37,008 bases of DNA from Phaeobacter sp. HF9A (GTDB lineage: Bacteria; Pseudomonadota; Alphaproteobacteria; Rhodobacterales; Rhodobacteraceae): assembly GCF_011806385.1 (NCBI RefSeq), contig NZ_JAATOX010000027.1, positions 1 through 37,008 on the forward strand. Direction: 5' to 3'. The position numbers and the translations under genes were made by a program. Positions within the stretch are counted from its first letter, which is position 1, and each line of letters opens with the position of its first letter. Of the stretch, positions 7,380 to 15,185 are shown in pieces. The notes beneath the pieces are model-generated. The model saw only the letters and a list, made by a program, of their open reading frames with translations. It searched no databases and was not told the origin of the DNA.

Positions 7380-8423
7380 GTGAACAGCCATAAAATCGCG
7401 CTTATCCCCGGTGATGGCATCGGCAAGGACGTCACCGACGCCGCCTGGCAGGTGCTGCAAGCCGCCGCCAAAGGGGGCGGTTTTGCGCTTGAGGGGACGG
7501 AGTTTCCCTGGTCCTGCGCCTATTACCGCGAGACCGGAATGATGATGCCCGAGGACGGGATCGAAACGCTGCGCGCCTTTGACGCCATCCTGCTTGGCGC
7601 CGTCGGCTGGCCCGCCGAGGTGCCGGACTCGGTCTCGCTGCACGGGCTCTTGCTGCCGATCCGCAAGCGCTTCACCCAATATGCCAATATCCGCCCGCAC
7701 CGGCTGCTGCCCGGGGTGCAGGGGCCGCTGCGCGCCGAGGGCTTTGATATCCTCTGCATCCGCGAAAACACCGAGGGCGAATATTCCGGCGCGGGCGGGC
7801 GGGTGCATCAGGGCACGGGCGATGAGGTCGCGGTGGAAACCTCGATCTTCACCCGCACCGGGGTGGAGCGGATCCTGCGCTTTGGCTTTGAACAGGCGCG
7901 CAGGCGGCGCAAGAAACTGGCCTCGGTCACCAAATCCAACGCGCAGAAGTATTCCATGGTGTTTTGGGACGAGGTCACCCGCGAGCTGGCGGCGGACTAC
8001 CCGGATGTCGAGGTGACGCCCTACCATATCGACGCCATCGCCGCGCGTATGGTCATGGCGCCCGAAAGCCTCGATGTGGTTGTTGCCTCCAACCTCTTTG
8101 GTGACATCCTCACCGATCTTGGCGCGGCGATCCAGGGGGGCCTGGGCTATGCGGCCTCGGCCAATATCAACCCGGACCGCAGCGCGCCTTCGATGTTTGA
8201 ACCGGTCCATGGCTCGGCCCCCGATATCGCCCATCTTGGCATCGCCAACCCGATCGCCACGATCTGGTCCGGGGCGATGATGCTCGACCATCTGGGCGAG
8301 CACGCAGCGGCGGCGGCTGTGATCTCCGCCATCGAGAGCACCACCGCGCGCGGTATCGGCACCGTGCCGGGACAAGACCAAACAGATACAATCACCAAAG
8401 CCGTCCTGGCGGCCCTGACCTGA
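7380..8423 (+). CDS. Tartrate dehydrogenase/decarboxylase-like member of the isocitrate/isopropylmalate dehydrogenase family
   Basis: 347 residues beginning at GTG 7380, supported by AAGGAG 6 nt upstream. Family landmarks: IPGDGIGKDV at the N-terminus, LLGAVGWPAEVPDSVSLHGL and LLPIRKRF followed by NIRPHR (substrate arginines), IRENTEGEYSG, VTKSNAQKYS (catalytic Lys) and ASNLFGDILTDLGA (metal-binding Asp residues), then FEPVHGSAPDIA. The PDSVSLHGLLLPIR stretch is typical of tartrate/D-malate dehydrogenases rather than LeuB. It should catalyse NAD-dependent oxidation, with or without decarboxylation, of a 2-hydroxydicarboxylate (tartrate, D-malate or a 3-substituted malate). The genomic setting with amine-oxidising flavoproteins leaves open a hydroxylated amino-acid-derived substrate. 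Confidence 0.88.
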   Translation: MNSHKIALIPGDGIGKDVTDAAWQVLQAAAKGGGFALEGTEFPWSCAYYRETGMMMPEDGIETLRAFDAILLGAVGWPAEVPDSVSLHGLLLPIRKRFTQYANIRPHRLLPGVQGPLRAEGFDILCIRENTEGEYSGAGGRVHQGTGDEVAVETSIFTRTGVERILRFGFEQARRRRKKLASVTKSNAQKYSMVFWDEVTRELAADYPDVEVTPYHIDAIAARMVMAPESLDVVVASNLFGDILTDLGAAIQGGLGYAASANINPDRSAPSMFEPVHGSAPDIAHLGIANPIATIWSGAMMLDHLGEHAAAAAVISAIESTTARGIGTVPGQDQTDTITKAVLAALT

Positions 8424-8467
8424 AACGGCGCGCGAGCCCTGCGCAGTGAACGCCGGAGGCGGCACAG

Positions 8468-9778
8468 ATGAACAAAGCAAATCCCACCCAGAAGAAAACC
8501 CCTTACTGGTGGGAGGCGGCCCCCCTCTCTTCGCAGCCAGCAGAACCCCTGGCGCGGGCGCTGGATGTGGCGATTATCGGTGCGGGCTATGCCGGTCTTG
8601 CCGCCGGCCTGACCCTGGCCCGCGCCGGGCGCGCGGTCGCCGCCTTTGATGCGATGACCCCCGGCGAGGGCGCCTCGTCGCGCAATGGCGGCATCACCAG
8701 CGGCACCATCCGGCCCGATTTTGCCACCCTCACCAAACACTTCGGCGAGGATACCGCGCTTGCGATCGAGGCCGAGGGCAAGCGCGCTCGGGAACATCTC
8801 TATGACCTGATCGCAACCGAGGGGCTGGATTGCGATTTCAAACTGGTTGGCGCCTTCAAAGGCGCGCTTGGCTATGATCAATACGACAAGATGGCCCGCA
8901 GCGCCGAAACGCTGGCCAGAAGGCTGGGCATCGACAGCTACGCCGTGCCGCATGGCGAACACCGCGGCATTGTCGGCAGCGATTTTTATCGCGGCGGCAC
9001 GGTGCGCATGGACATCGGCGGCCTGCATCCGGCGAAATTCCACGCCGAGCTGCTGCGCATCGCCCTTGCCGCCGGGCTGACGATGCATGCGCAGACTCCG
9101 GTGACCTCGGTTCAGCGCGAGGCCGACGGCTTTCGCGTCACCACCCCAGCCGGGGTGACAAAGGCACGCCAGGTTCTGGTCTGCACCAATGGCTACACCG
9201 ATGGGGCCGCGCCGTTTCTGCGCCGCCGCCTGGTGCCCGTCCGCAGCCGCATCATCGCCACCCAACAGCTCCCGTCCGAGCAGATGGACCGGCTGATGCC
9301 ACAGCGGATGATGATGAGCGAAAACCGCCAGCTCGGGTTTTACTACCGCCCCTCGCCCGACGGCACGCGCATCCTGCTTGGTGGGCGCGACAGCTCGCGC
9401 GTGGGCGACCCGCTGGCACCGACAACCCGCCTGCGCAAAGGGCTGGCGCAGATCTTTCCCGAACTCGACGGCGTTGCGCTCTCTCATAGCTGGTTCGGCA
9501 ATGTCGCCATGAACCGCAACATGATCCCCCGCATCTTTGAGCGCGACGGGGTGGTCTATGCCAGCGGCTTTTGCGGCTCCGGCGTGGTCTGGGCGCCCTG
9601 GGTCGGCACCCGGGCCGCGCATCGGCTTCTGGGACACAAGGAACAGGCCGCCAGCGCCTTTGACACCCGCCCCCCTGCCGCGGTGCCGCTCTATCGCGGC
9701 ACCCCCTGGTTCCTGCCCGCGATGATCAAGGGCTACGCGCTGCAAGACCGCCTCGCCTGGTGGCGGGCCCGCCGCTGA
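8468..9778 (+). CDS. FAD-dependent oxidoreductase, DAO family (gamma-glutamylputrescine-oxidase-like), copy 1
   Basis: 436 residues, GGAGG 8 nt before the ATG. FAD-binding Rossmann motif VAIIGAGYAGLAAGL (Gly38, Gly40, Gly43), the GASSRNGG stretch typical of the sarcosine oxidase/PuuB-like branch, and a C-terminal FAD-contact region YASGFCGSGVVWAPWVG. The N-terminal TPYWWEAAP is characteristic of PuuB-like proteins, which oxidise a C-N bond of an amine or N-substituted amino acid and deliver an imine/aldehyde plus a reduced electron acceptor or H2O2. It closes a four-gene same-strand run starting at 6042. It is one of three DAO-family proteins in this locus; the second shares the same overall layout, the third belongs to another subgroup. 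Confidence 0.88.
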   Translation: MNKANPTQKKTPYWWEAAPLSSQPAEPLARALDVAIIGAGYAGLAAGLTLARAGRAVAAFDAMTPGEGASSRNGGITSGTIRPDFATLTKHFGEDTALAIEAEGKRAREHLYDLIATEGLDCDFKLVGAFKGALGYDQYDKMARSAETLARRLGIDSYAVPHGEHRGIVGSDFYRGGTVRMDIGGLHPAKFHAELLRIALAAGLTMHAQTPVTSVQREADGFRVTTPAGVTKARQVLVCTNGYTDGAAPFLRRRLVPVRSRIIATQQLPSEQMDRLMPQRMMMSENRQLGFYYRPSPDGTRILLGGRDSSRVGDPLAPTTRLRKGLAQIFPELDGVALSHSWFGNVAMNRNMIPRIFERDGVVYASGFCGSGVVWAPWVGTRAAHRLLGHKEQAASAFDTRPPAAVPLYRGTPWFLPAMIKGYALQDRLAWWRARR

Positions 9779-9795
9779 GCCCGCCAGCCTCGGAA

Positions 9796-9825
9796 ACTCC
9801 TGCTGCGTTTGGGGCGAACAGGAGT
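9796..9825 (+). terminator. Weak hairpin after flavoprotein copy 1
   Basis: A perfect 7-bp inverted repeat, ACTCCTG (9796-9802) and CAGGAGT (9819-9825), with a 16-nt loop begins 18 nt downstream of the stop codon. There is no T tract, so it is a weak or factor-dependent terminator, or an mRNA-stabilising structure, at best. Confidence 0.3.
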
Positions 9826-9918
9826 GCCTTCTGCTGACGGTTTTCGCAATCCAGCACATTCTGCCAACGGCCCAAGGCTATGTTTGTTCAGGATAACAGA
9901 GCTTCAGGAGCTGCAACC

Positions 9919-10587
9919 ATGGCCAACTTCCGCCCGAAATACGTGACCTTCGACACCCACGGCACGCTGATCAACTTCGAGATGGCCGAGGCCGCCCGCG
10001 ACCTCTATGGCCACATGCTGGACGAGCCGCGCATGCAGGAGTTCATCAAGAATTTCCAGGGCTATCGCTTTGACGAGGTGATGCAGGACTGGAAACCCTA
10101 TGCGGATGTCGTGCACAACGCGCTGGAGCGCGCCTGCCGCCGCAACGCGATCCCCTTTCGCGCCGAAGACGCGGAGATGATCTACAACCGCACCCCAAGC
10201 TGGGGCCCCCATGCTGATGTGCCCGCCGGTCTGGCCAAACTGGCCAAGGAAATTCCGCTGGTGACCATCACCAACTCGATGAATGCGCAGATCCATTCCA
10301 ATATCGCCAAGCTCGGCGCGCCCTTCCATGCCGTCTATACCGCCGAGGACGCAGGCGCCTACAAGCCGCATTTCAAAGCGTTTGAATATATGTTCGACAT
10401 GCTCGGCTGCGGGCCGGAGGACATCACCCATGTGTCGTCCTCCTTCCGCCACGACCTGATGTCCGCCTATGATCTGGGCATCAAGAGCAAGGTCTGGGTC
10501 AATCGCGGCCATGAGCCGGCCAACCCCTTTTATGAATACACAGAGATCCGCGATATCTCCGGCCTGCCCGGCGTGTTCGGGCTCTGA
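9919..10587 (+). CDS. HAD-superfamily hydrolase, (S)-2-haloacid dehalogenase-like (type II)
   Basis: 222 residues from the ATG at 9919, chosen for AGGAG 8 nt upstream; an earlier in-frame ATG at 9880 is disfavoured. HAD motif I is present as VTFDTHGTL with nucleophile Asp12 (family members usually have DxYGTL; here His replaces the Tyr). Motif II is ITNSMN, motif III Lys is in AGAYKPHFKAF, and motif IV lies in DITHVSSSFRHDL. In type II dehalogenases the aspartate attacks carbon 2 of a 2-haloacid. Many relatives in catabolic clusters have no proven dehalogenation, so phosphatase or another hydrolase activity is possible. It converges with the OCD-family gene across a strong hairpin. Confidence 0.82.
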   Translation: MANFRPKYVTFDTHGTLINFEMAEAARDLYGHMLDEPRMQEFIKNFQGYRFDEVMQDWKPYADVVHNALERACRRNAIPFRAEDAEMIYNRTPSWGPHADVPAGLAKLAKEIPLVTITNSMNAQIHSNIAKLGAPFHAVYTAEDAGAYKPHFKAFEYMFDMLGCGPEDITHVSSSFRHDLMSAYDLGIKSKVWVNRGHEPANPFYEYTEIRDISGLPGVFGL

Positions 10588-10597
10588 CAGCGGGCCA

Positions 10598-10633
10598 CCC
10601 TGCTCTCGCTGGTATTCACCGGCGAGAGCAGGG
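10598..10633. terminator. Bidirectional hairpin between convergent genes
   Basis: A perfect 12-bp inverted repeat lies in the 56-bp gap between two convergent stop codons: arms CCCTGCTCTCGC (10598-10609) and GCGAGAGCAGGG (10622-10633), loop 12 nt. No T tract follows on either strand, so intrinsic termination would rely on the stem alone. Its placement fits a shared transcription boundary. Confidence 0.6.
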
Positions 10634-10643
10634 CCAGCGCCGA

Positions 10644-11582
10644 TCAGCCCCGTTCCGCCTGTGCCCGGATCAGCGCTTCGGCGATATAAAGATCCTGAAG
10701 CGAAATGCCGGAGCTGTCATACACGGTGATCTCCTCCTCTGATTGCCGCCCCGGCGCGCGCCCTTCAATGACATCGCCGATCTGCACCAGCGCCAGTTTG
10801 CCCGCCTCGATATCGGCGCGCGCGTGCTGAAAATCACCGATCTGAACCGATTGCGCGGGCAGATCGCAAAACAGACGCGCCCGCGACAGCAGCTCCAGCG
10901 GCAGCTCCTGCTTGCCCGGCGCGTCGGATCCCATGCTGACCACATGCGTGCCCGGCTTGACCCAATCGGCCTGAAAGAGCGGCGCGCGCGAAGGGGTCGC
11001 ACTGACCACAATATCGGCGCCCCGCACCGCCGCCTCGGCCGGAACCACCTGCGCGGTCAACCCGCGCGCCGTCAGTGTCGCAACAAAGGCATCGCGGCGC
11101 GGCGAAGGGCGGGCAGCCACCAGCACCCTGTCGATGGGGCGGATCCGCGCCAGCGCCTCCACCTCGAACAACGCCTGATTGCCCGCCCCAAACACCGCCA
11201 TCACCCGCGCCTGCCTGCGCGCCAGCAGATCGGCGGCCACCGCATCCGAGGCCGCGGTGCGATAGGCATTGACCGCCCCGGCCTCGATCACCGCGCGCAA
11301 CCGGCCCGTCGCCTGATCCAGCAGCACAATGGTGGAATTGTGCCGCGCCAGCCCGCGCGCCGGATTGCCCGACCAGAAAGAGCCAACCTTCACCCCCGTG
11401 AGATCATCGGACCAACCGGATTTCACCGAAAACGTATTGCCCGGATCACAGGACCGCCCAAGAACCGCCGGGAACACGCCGCTCTGCTCCGAGGCGGCGG
11501 CGACCAGCGCCTCCCGTGCCGCCGCATAGGCAAGATCATGGCTGACAAGCGCCGCCGAAGCCTCTTCGCTGATATAGATCAT
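10644..11582 (-). CDS. Ornithine cyclodeaminase/mu-crystallin-family protein (imine/ketimine reductase or amino-acid dehydrogenase)
   Basis: 312 residues from the ATG at 11582, chosen for GGGAG 6 nt upstream; an upstream in-frame start at 11612 has no better signal. Family residues: Lys54 in FSVKSG, Lys65 in GVKVGSF, Arg108 in NAYRTAA, the dinucleotide site VMAVFGAGNQA (about 118-127), and SMGSDAPGKQEL. The family includes ornithine cyclodeaminase, alanine dehydrogenase, ketimine reductases and iminosuccinate reductase (BhcD of the beta-hydroxyaspartate cycle). Together with the DSD1-type enzyme 1.1 kb away, a BhcD-like imine-reductase role is possible, but bhcA- and bhcB-type genes are not in the window. 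Divergent from the first GNAT gene. Confidence 0.85.
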   Translation of the reverse strand: MIYISEEASAALVSHDLAYAAAREALVAAASEQSGVFPAVLGRSCDPGNTFSVKSGWSDDLTGVKVGSFWSGNPARGLARHNSTIVLLDQATGRLRAVIEAGAVNAYRTAASDAVAADLLARRQARVMAVFGAGNQALFEVEALARIRPIDRVLVAARPSPRRDAFVATLTARGLTAQVVPAEAAVRGADIVVSATPSRAPLFQADWVKPGTHVVSMGSDAPGKQELPLELLSRARLFCDLPAQSVQIGDFQHARADIEAGKLALVQIGDVIEGRAPGRQSEEEITVYDSSGISLQDLYIAEALIRAQAERG

Positions 11583-11806
11583 CCTCGTCTCCCGTTCTGT
11601 CTGCATGCCCATGATCCTGCCCGCCAGCGCTGGCTCGCGGGTGTTTCTTTCTCTCCCGAATGGCGCCGTCTTTTATGCTGAGAGAGGCAACAGAACGAAT
11701 GATCCTGCCGAGTTGCGCGGTTAAAACAGCAGTGAAAACGGCGCGTTGAATGGCACGGTAGGGGCCACAGCAACCGCGTTGCAAAATGATCGAAAGGCAC
11801 CCCGCA
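11583..11806. promoter_or_regulatory. Divergent intergenic region between the OCD-family and GNAT genes
   Basis: A 224-bp spacer separates two divergent starts and should carry both promoters. It is less GC-rich than its flanks, with AT-rich patches around 11672-11700 and 11722-11740. I see no clear sigma-70 pair or long palindrome. It is a natural target for the Lrp/AsnC protein encoded at 24686, but no site can be named by eye. Confidence 0.35.
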
Positions 11807-12670
11807 ATGGCGATTGAGGCCACAAAAGACGACACAACCACAGAGGTGGCGCTGACGCCGCTGACCGCGCGGCATCTGCCAGGCGCATTGAAACTCTCCC
11901 AGGACATCCGCTGGCCCTATCGGCTGCAAGATTGGGAGTTTGCGCTCGCCGCGGGCCAGGGCCTGGCGCTGGAGCGCCACGGCAGGCTGATCGGAACCGC
12001 CCTGTGGTGGTGCTGGGGGCAAAGCAACGCCAACGCCGGGATGATCATCGTCACCGAGTCCGAACAGGGCCGAGGCCATGGCGCGCGGCTCTTTGATGCG
12101 CTGCTTGAGGCCAACCGGGGGCGCAACGTGGCGCTCTGCTCCACCAAGGAGGGGCTGGCGCTCTATCAGCGGCGCGGCTTTGTAGAGGTCGGCACCGTCT
12201 TTCAGCATCAGGCGGACTTTGACATGGCGCTGGCCGCCGAGGGTGACGGCATCCGACCGGCCACGGCCACCGATCTCGCCGCGATCCAGGACTTTGACAA
12301 ACACGCCACCGGACTGGACCGCGCCGCATTGCTGGCCGCATTGACCGCATCGGGCCGGGTCACGCTGATCGCGCAGGCCGATGGCATTTCCGGCTATTCC
12401 ATCGCCCGCCGCTTTGGGCGCGGCACGGTGATTGGGCCGGTTGCGGCCACCACCACCGAAGACGCCAAACGCCTGATCCTGGAGCAGCTCGCGCAGTTGC
12501 AAGGCCAGTTCGTGCGCATCGACGTCCCTGCGGAACATGGGCTAAGCGACTGGTTGCACAGCCTCGGCCTGCCCCGCACCGATCAAGTCACCGCCATGGT
12601 CAAGGGGGCGCAGCCCACCCCCGACGGCGCCGGTCGCATCTATGCGCTGGCCAGCCAGTCCCTCGGCTAG
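11807..12670 (+). CDS. Double-GNAT acetyltransferase, copy 1
   Basis: 287 residues from the ATG at 11807 (AAAGG 9 nt upstream); the ATG at 11786 is an alternative adding seven residues. The N-terminal GNAT domain has DIRWPYRLQDWEFAL, a beta hairpin LALERHGRLIGTALWW, and the acetyl-CoA pyrophosphate loop EQGRGHGARLFDALL, then ALYQRRGFVEVG. The C-terminal half is a second, degenerate GNAT-like fold containing GYSIARRFGRGTVIGPV. A paralogue with the same two-domain layout lies at 26963-27838 at the other end of the locus. It is followed after 16 bp by the DSD1-like gene and presumably co-transcribed. Likely substrate: the amino group of an amine or amino acid handled here (inference). Confidence 0.82.
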   Translation: MAIEATKDDTTTEVALTPLTARHLPGALKLSQDIRWPYRLQDWEFALAAGQGLALERHGRLIGTALWWCWGQSNANAGMIIVTESEQGRGHGARLFDALLEANRGRNVALCSTKEGLALYQRRGFVEVGTVFQHQADFDMALAAEGDGIRPATATDLAAIQDFDKHATGLDRAALLAALTASGRVTLIAQADGISGYSIARRFGRGTVIGPVAATTTEDAKRLILEQLAQLQGQFVRIDVPAEHGLSDWLHSLGLPRTDQVTAMVKGAQPTPDGAGRIYALASQSLG

Positions 12671-12686
12671 AAACAAGGAAAACAAC

Positions 12687-13859
12687 ATGACGACGGCACA
12701 GGACACAACAGCCAGCCCGGCGGCAACGCGCGCGGATCTCATCACCCCGGCGCTGCTGCTGGACCGCAGCAAGCTGACGCGCAACATCCAACGGCTTGCG
12801 GATCGCGCGCGCGCGCTCGGCGTGGTGCTGCGCCCGCATCTGAAAACCGCCAAGAGCATCGACGTCGCCAGGATCGCCTTTCCCGACGGGCCCGGCCCGA
12901 TCACCGTCTCCACCCTGGCCGAGGCAGAGTATTTCGCCGCCCATGGCTATCGCGACATCACCTATGCGGTGGGCCTCTCGCCCGCCGCCGCGCAGCGCGC
13001 GATGGCGCTCTGCGCCCGCACCGGCGCCGAGGTGAAGCTGCTGCTCGACAGCCCCGGGCAGGCCGATGCGCTGCGCGCCGCGCGCGAGGCCACGGGCGTG
13101 GTGCCCTCGGTGCTGATCGAACTGGATTGCGACGATCATCGCGGCGGCTTGAAGCCGGACGACCCTTTGCTGCTTGAGGTCGCCGACAGGGTTGTCGCCG
13201 CCGGGGCGACGCTGGCCGGCGTGCTGGCCCATGCGGGGGAATCCTACGGGCTCTCCACGCCCGACGCACTGGTAAAGGCCGCCGAGAACGAGCGCCAGGC
13301 CACGGTGCAGGCCGCAAAAACCCTGCGCGCCCATGGCCACCCCTGCCCCATCGTCAGCATCGGCTCCACCCCGACGGCGCATTTCGCCGAAAACCTCGAC
13401 GGCATCACCGAGCTGCGCGCCGGGGTCTATATGTTCTTTGACCTTGTGCAGCACGGCGTTGGCGTCTGCACGCTGGATGACCTTGCGATTTCCGTGCTCA
13501 CCACCGTGATCGGCACCAAGCCGGAAAAAGGCTGGATCCTGGTCGATGCGGGCTGGATGGCGCTGTCGCGTGACCGGGGAACCGCGAACCAGCGGGTCGA
13601 TCAGGGCTATGGGCTGGTCTGCGACGAGAGCGGCCACGTGCTGGAGGACGTGATCGTCGCCGAGGCCAGTCAGGAGCATGGCATCCTCAAGATCCGCAGC
13701 GGCGTGGGCAAACCCATGCCCGATCTGCCGATCGGCACCCGCCTGCGCATTCTGCCCAACCACGCCTGCGCAATGGCGGCGCAACACGACAGCTACGCCG
13801 TGGTCGAGGGCACAGCGCCCGAAATCCTCGCCCAGTGGCCGCGCATGCGGGGCTGGTAA
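12687..13859 (+). CDS. DSD1-family fold-type III PLP enzyme (D-threonine/3-hydroxyaspartate aldolase or D-serine dehydratase-like)
   Basis: 390 residues; start at ATG 12687 with AAGGA about 7 nt upstream. The alanine-racemase-like TIM barrel begins with DLITPALLLDRSKL, and the PLP lysine is Lys53 in RPHLKTAKS. The C-terminal D-serine-dehydratase-like beta domain ends with the metal-binding pair His359 and Cys361 in LPNHACAMAAQH. Family members are metal-dependent: D-threonine aldolase, 3-hydroxy-D-aspartate aldolase (BhcC) and eukaryotic-type D-serine dehydratase. They produce glycine plus an aldehyde or oxo acid (aldolases), or pyruvate plus ammonia (dehydratase). A glyoxylate/hydroxypyruvate reductase and an OCD-family protein nearby make an aldolase yielding a C2 product plausible. 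Upstream GNAT gap 16 bp, downstream flavoprotein gap 51 bp. Confidence 0.87.
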   Translation: MTTAQDTTASPAATRADLITPALLLDRSKLTRNIQRLADRARALGVVLRPHLKTAKSIDVARIAFPDGPGPITVSTLAEAEYFAAHGYRDITYAVGLSPAAAQRAMALCARTGAEVKLLLDSPGQADALRAAREATGVVPSVLIELDCDDHRGGLKPDDPLLLEVADRVVAAGATLAGVLAHAGESYGLSTPDALVKAAENERQATVQAAKTLRAHGHPCPIVSIGSTPTAHFAENLDGITELRAGVYMFFDLVQHGVGVCTLDDLAISVLTTVIGTKPEKGWILVDAGWMALSRDRGTANQRVDQGYGLVCDESGHVLEDVIVAEASQEHGILKIRSGVGKPMPDLPIGTRLRILPNHACAMAAQHDSYAVVEGTAPEILAQWPRMRGW

Positions 13860-13910
13860 CACCGCCCCCTCCCCGGCCCTCCTGAAACCAACGCCCTGGC
13901 GGAACACGAC

Positions 13911-15185
13911 ATGAAACTGACCCCCTATTGGCTCGCAACCTCCGAGCCCTTCGACCAAAGCCCCGCCACCCTGCCCGAGGGCCAATATGACGTGGCGGTG
14001 GTCGGGGGCGGCATCACCGGCTGCTCTGCCGCGCTGGCGCTTGCCAAGAAGGGCGCCCGCGTCGCCCTGCTGGAGGCCACAACCATCGGCAGCGCCGCCT
14101 CGGGCCGCAACGGCGGCATGTGCAACAACGGCTTTGCCCAGGACTATGGCACCATGGTCGGCGCGCTCGGCCCCAAAAAGGCAAACGCCCTCTACAAGGC
14201 GTTTGATTCCGGCGTCGATCTGGTCGAAACCCTGGTGCGCGAGGAAGGCATTGATTGCAGCTTCGCACGGGTCGGCAAGTTGAAGCTGGCCGCCAAGCCC
14301 GAACATTACGACAAGCTCGCCCGCAGTCAGGAGCTGCTGTCAAAAATCGCCGATCCCGACACCAGGATGATCGCGAAATCCGACCTGCACAGCGAAGTCG
14401 GAACGGACCGCTATCACGGCGGGCTGCTCTATCCCAAAAGCGCGCAGATGCATGTGGGCCGCTATGTGCGCGGCCTGGCGCGGGCCGCCGCGCGCCATGG
14501 GGCCGAGATCTATGAACACGCCCCGGTCACGGCGCTGCGCAAGGTTGACGGCGGCCATATGGTGGCAACCCCCAAGGGCCAGATCACCGCGCGGCAGGTG
14601 CTGCTCGCCAGCGGCATCTCGCAGGTCGGCCCGCTCGGCTGGATCCGCCGCCGCATCGTGCCGGTGGGGGCCTTCCTGATCGTAACGGAGCCCTTGTCGC
14701 CCGAACAGATTGCACGGCTGATGCCCACGGGGCGCAATGTCGTCGATACCCGCAACCTGGTGGTCTATTGGCGGCTGACGCCCGACAACCGGATGCTCTT
14801 TGGCGGGCGGGCGCGCTTTGCCGGATCGAACCCGCAATCGGACGCCAAGAGCGGCCGCATCCTCCGGGCGACCATGGCCGATGTCTACCCAGAGCTTGCC
14901 AACACCCGGATTGATTACTGCTGGGGCGGGCTGGTGGATATGACCCGCGACCGCCTGCCCCGCGCGGGCGAGCGCGACGGCCTCTTCTATTCTATGGGCT
15001 ACAGCGGCCATGGCACCCATATGGCGACACTGATGGGCCATGTGATGGCCGATGTCATGGACGGCCAGCCCGCGCTGAACCCCTGGAAGGATTTCACATG
15101 GCCCGCGATCCCGGGCTATTTCGGCCGCCCCTGGTTCCTGCCGCTGCTGGGTGTCTATTACCGCATGAAGGATCTGATGACATGA
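13911..15185 (+). CDS. FAD-dependent oxidoreductase, DAO family, copy 2
   Basis: 424 residues. FAD motif VAVVGGGITGCSAAL (Gly32, Gly34, Gly37), then SAASGRNGGMCNNGF, the hallmark stretch of the PuuB/sarcosine-oxidase-like branch. Near the C-terminus, GLFYSMGYSGHGTHMATLMG contacts the FAD/substrate site. The N-terminus LTPYWLATSEPF parallels copy 1 (TPYWWEAAP), so the two are related but clearly divergent. It should oxidise an amine or N-substituted amino acid to an imine/aldehyde. Its last codon overlaps the start of an aldehyde dehydrogenase by 4 bp, a strong sign that its product is an aldehyde passed to that enzyme. Confidence 0.88.
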   Translation: MKLTPYWLATSEPFDQSPATLPEGQYDVAVVGGGITGCSAALALAKKGARVALLEATTIGSAASGRNGGMCNNGFAQDYGTMVGALGPKKANALYKAFDSGVDLVETLVREEGIDCSFARVGKLKLAAKPEHYDKLARSQELLSKIADPDTRMIAKSDLHSEVGTDRYHGGLLYPKSAQMHVGRYVRGLARAAARHGAEIYEHAPVTALRKVDGGHMVATPKGQITARQVLLASGISQVGPLGWIRRRIVPVGAFLIVTEPLSPEQIARLMPTGRNVVDTRNLVVYWRLTPDNRMLFGGRARFAGSNPQSDAKSGRILRATMADVYPELANTRIDYCWGGLVDMTRDRLPRAGERDGLFYSMGYSGHGTHMATLMGHVMADVMDGQPALNPWKDFTWPAIPGYFGRPWFLPLLGVYYRMKDLMT

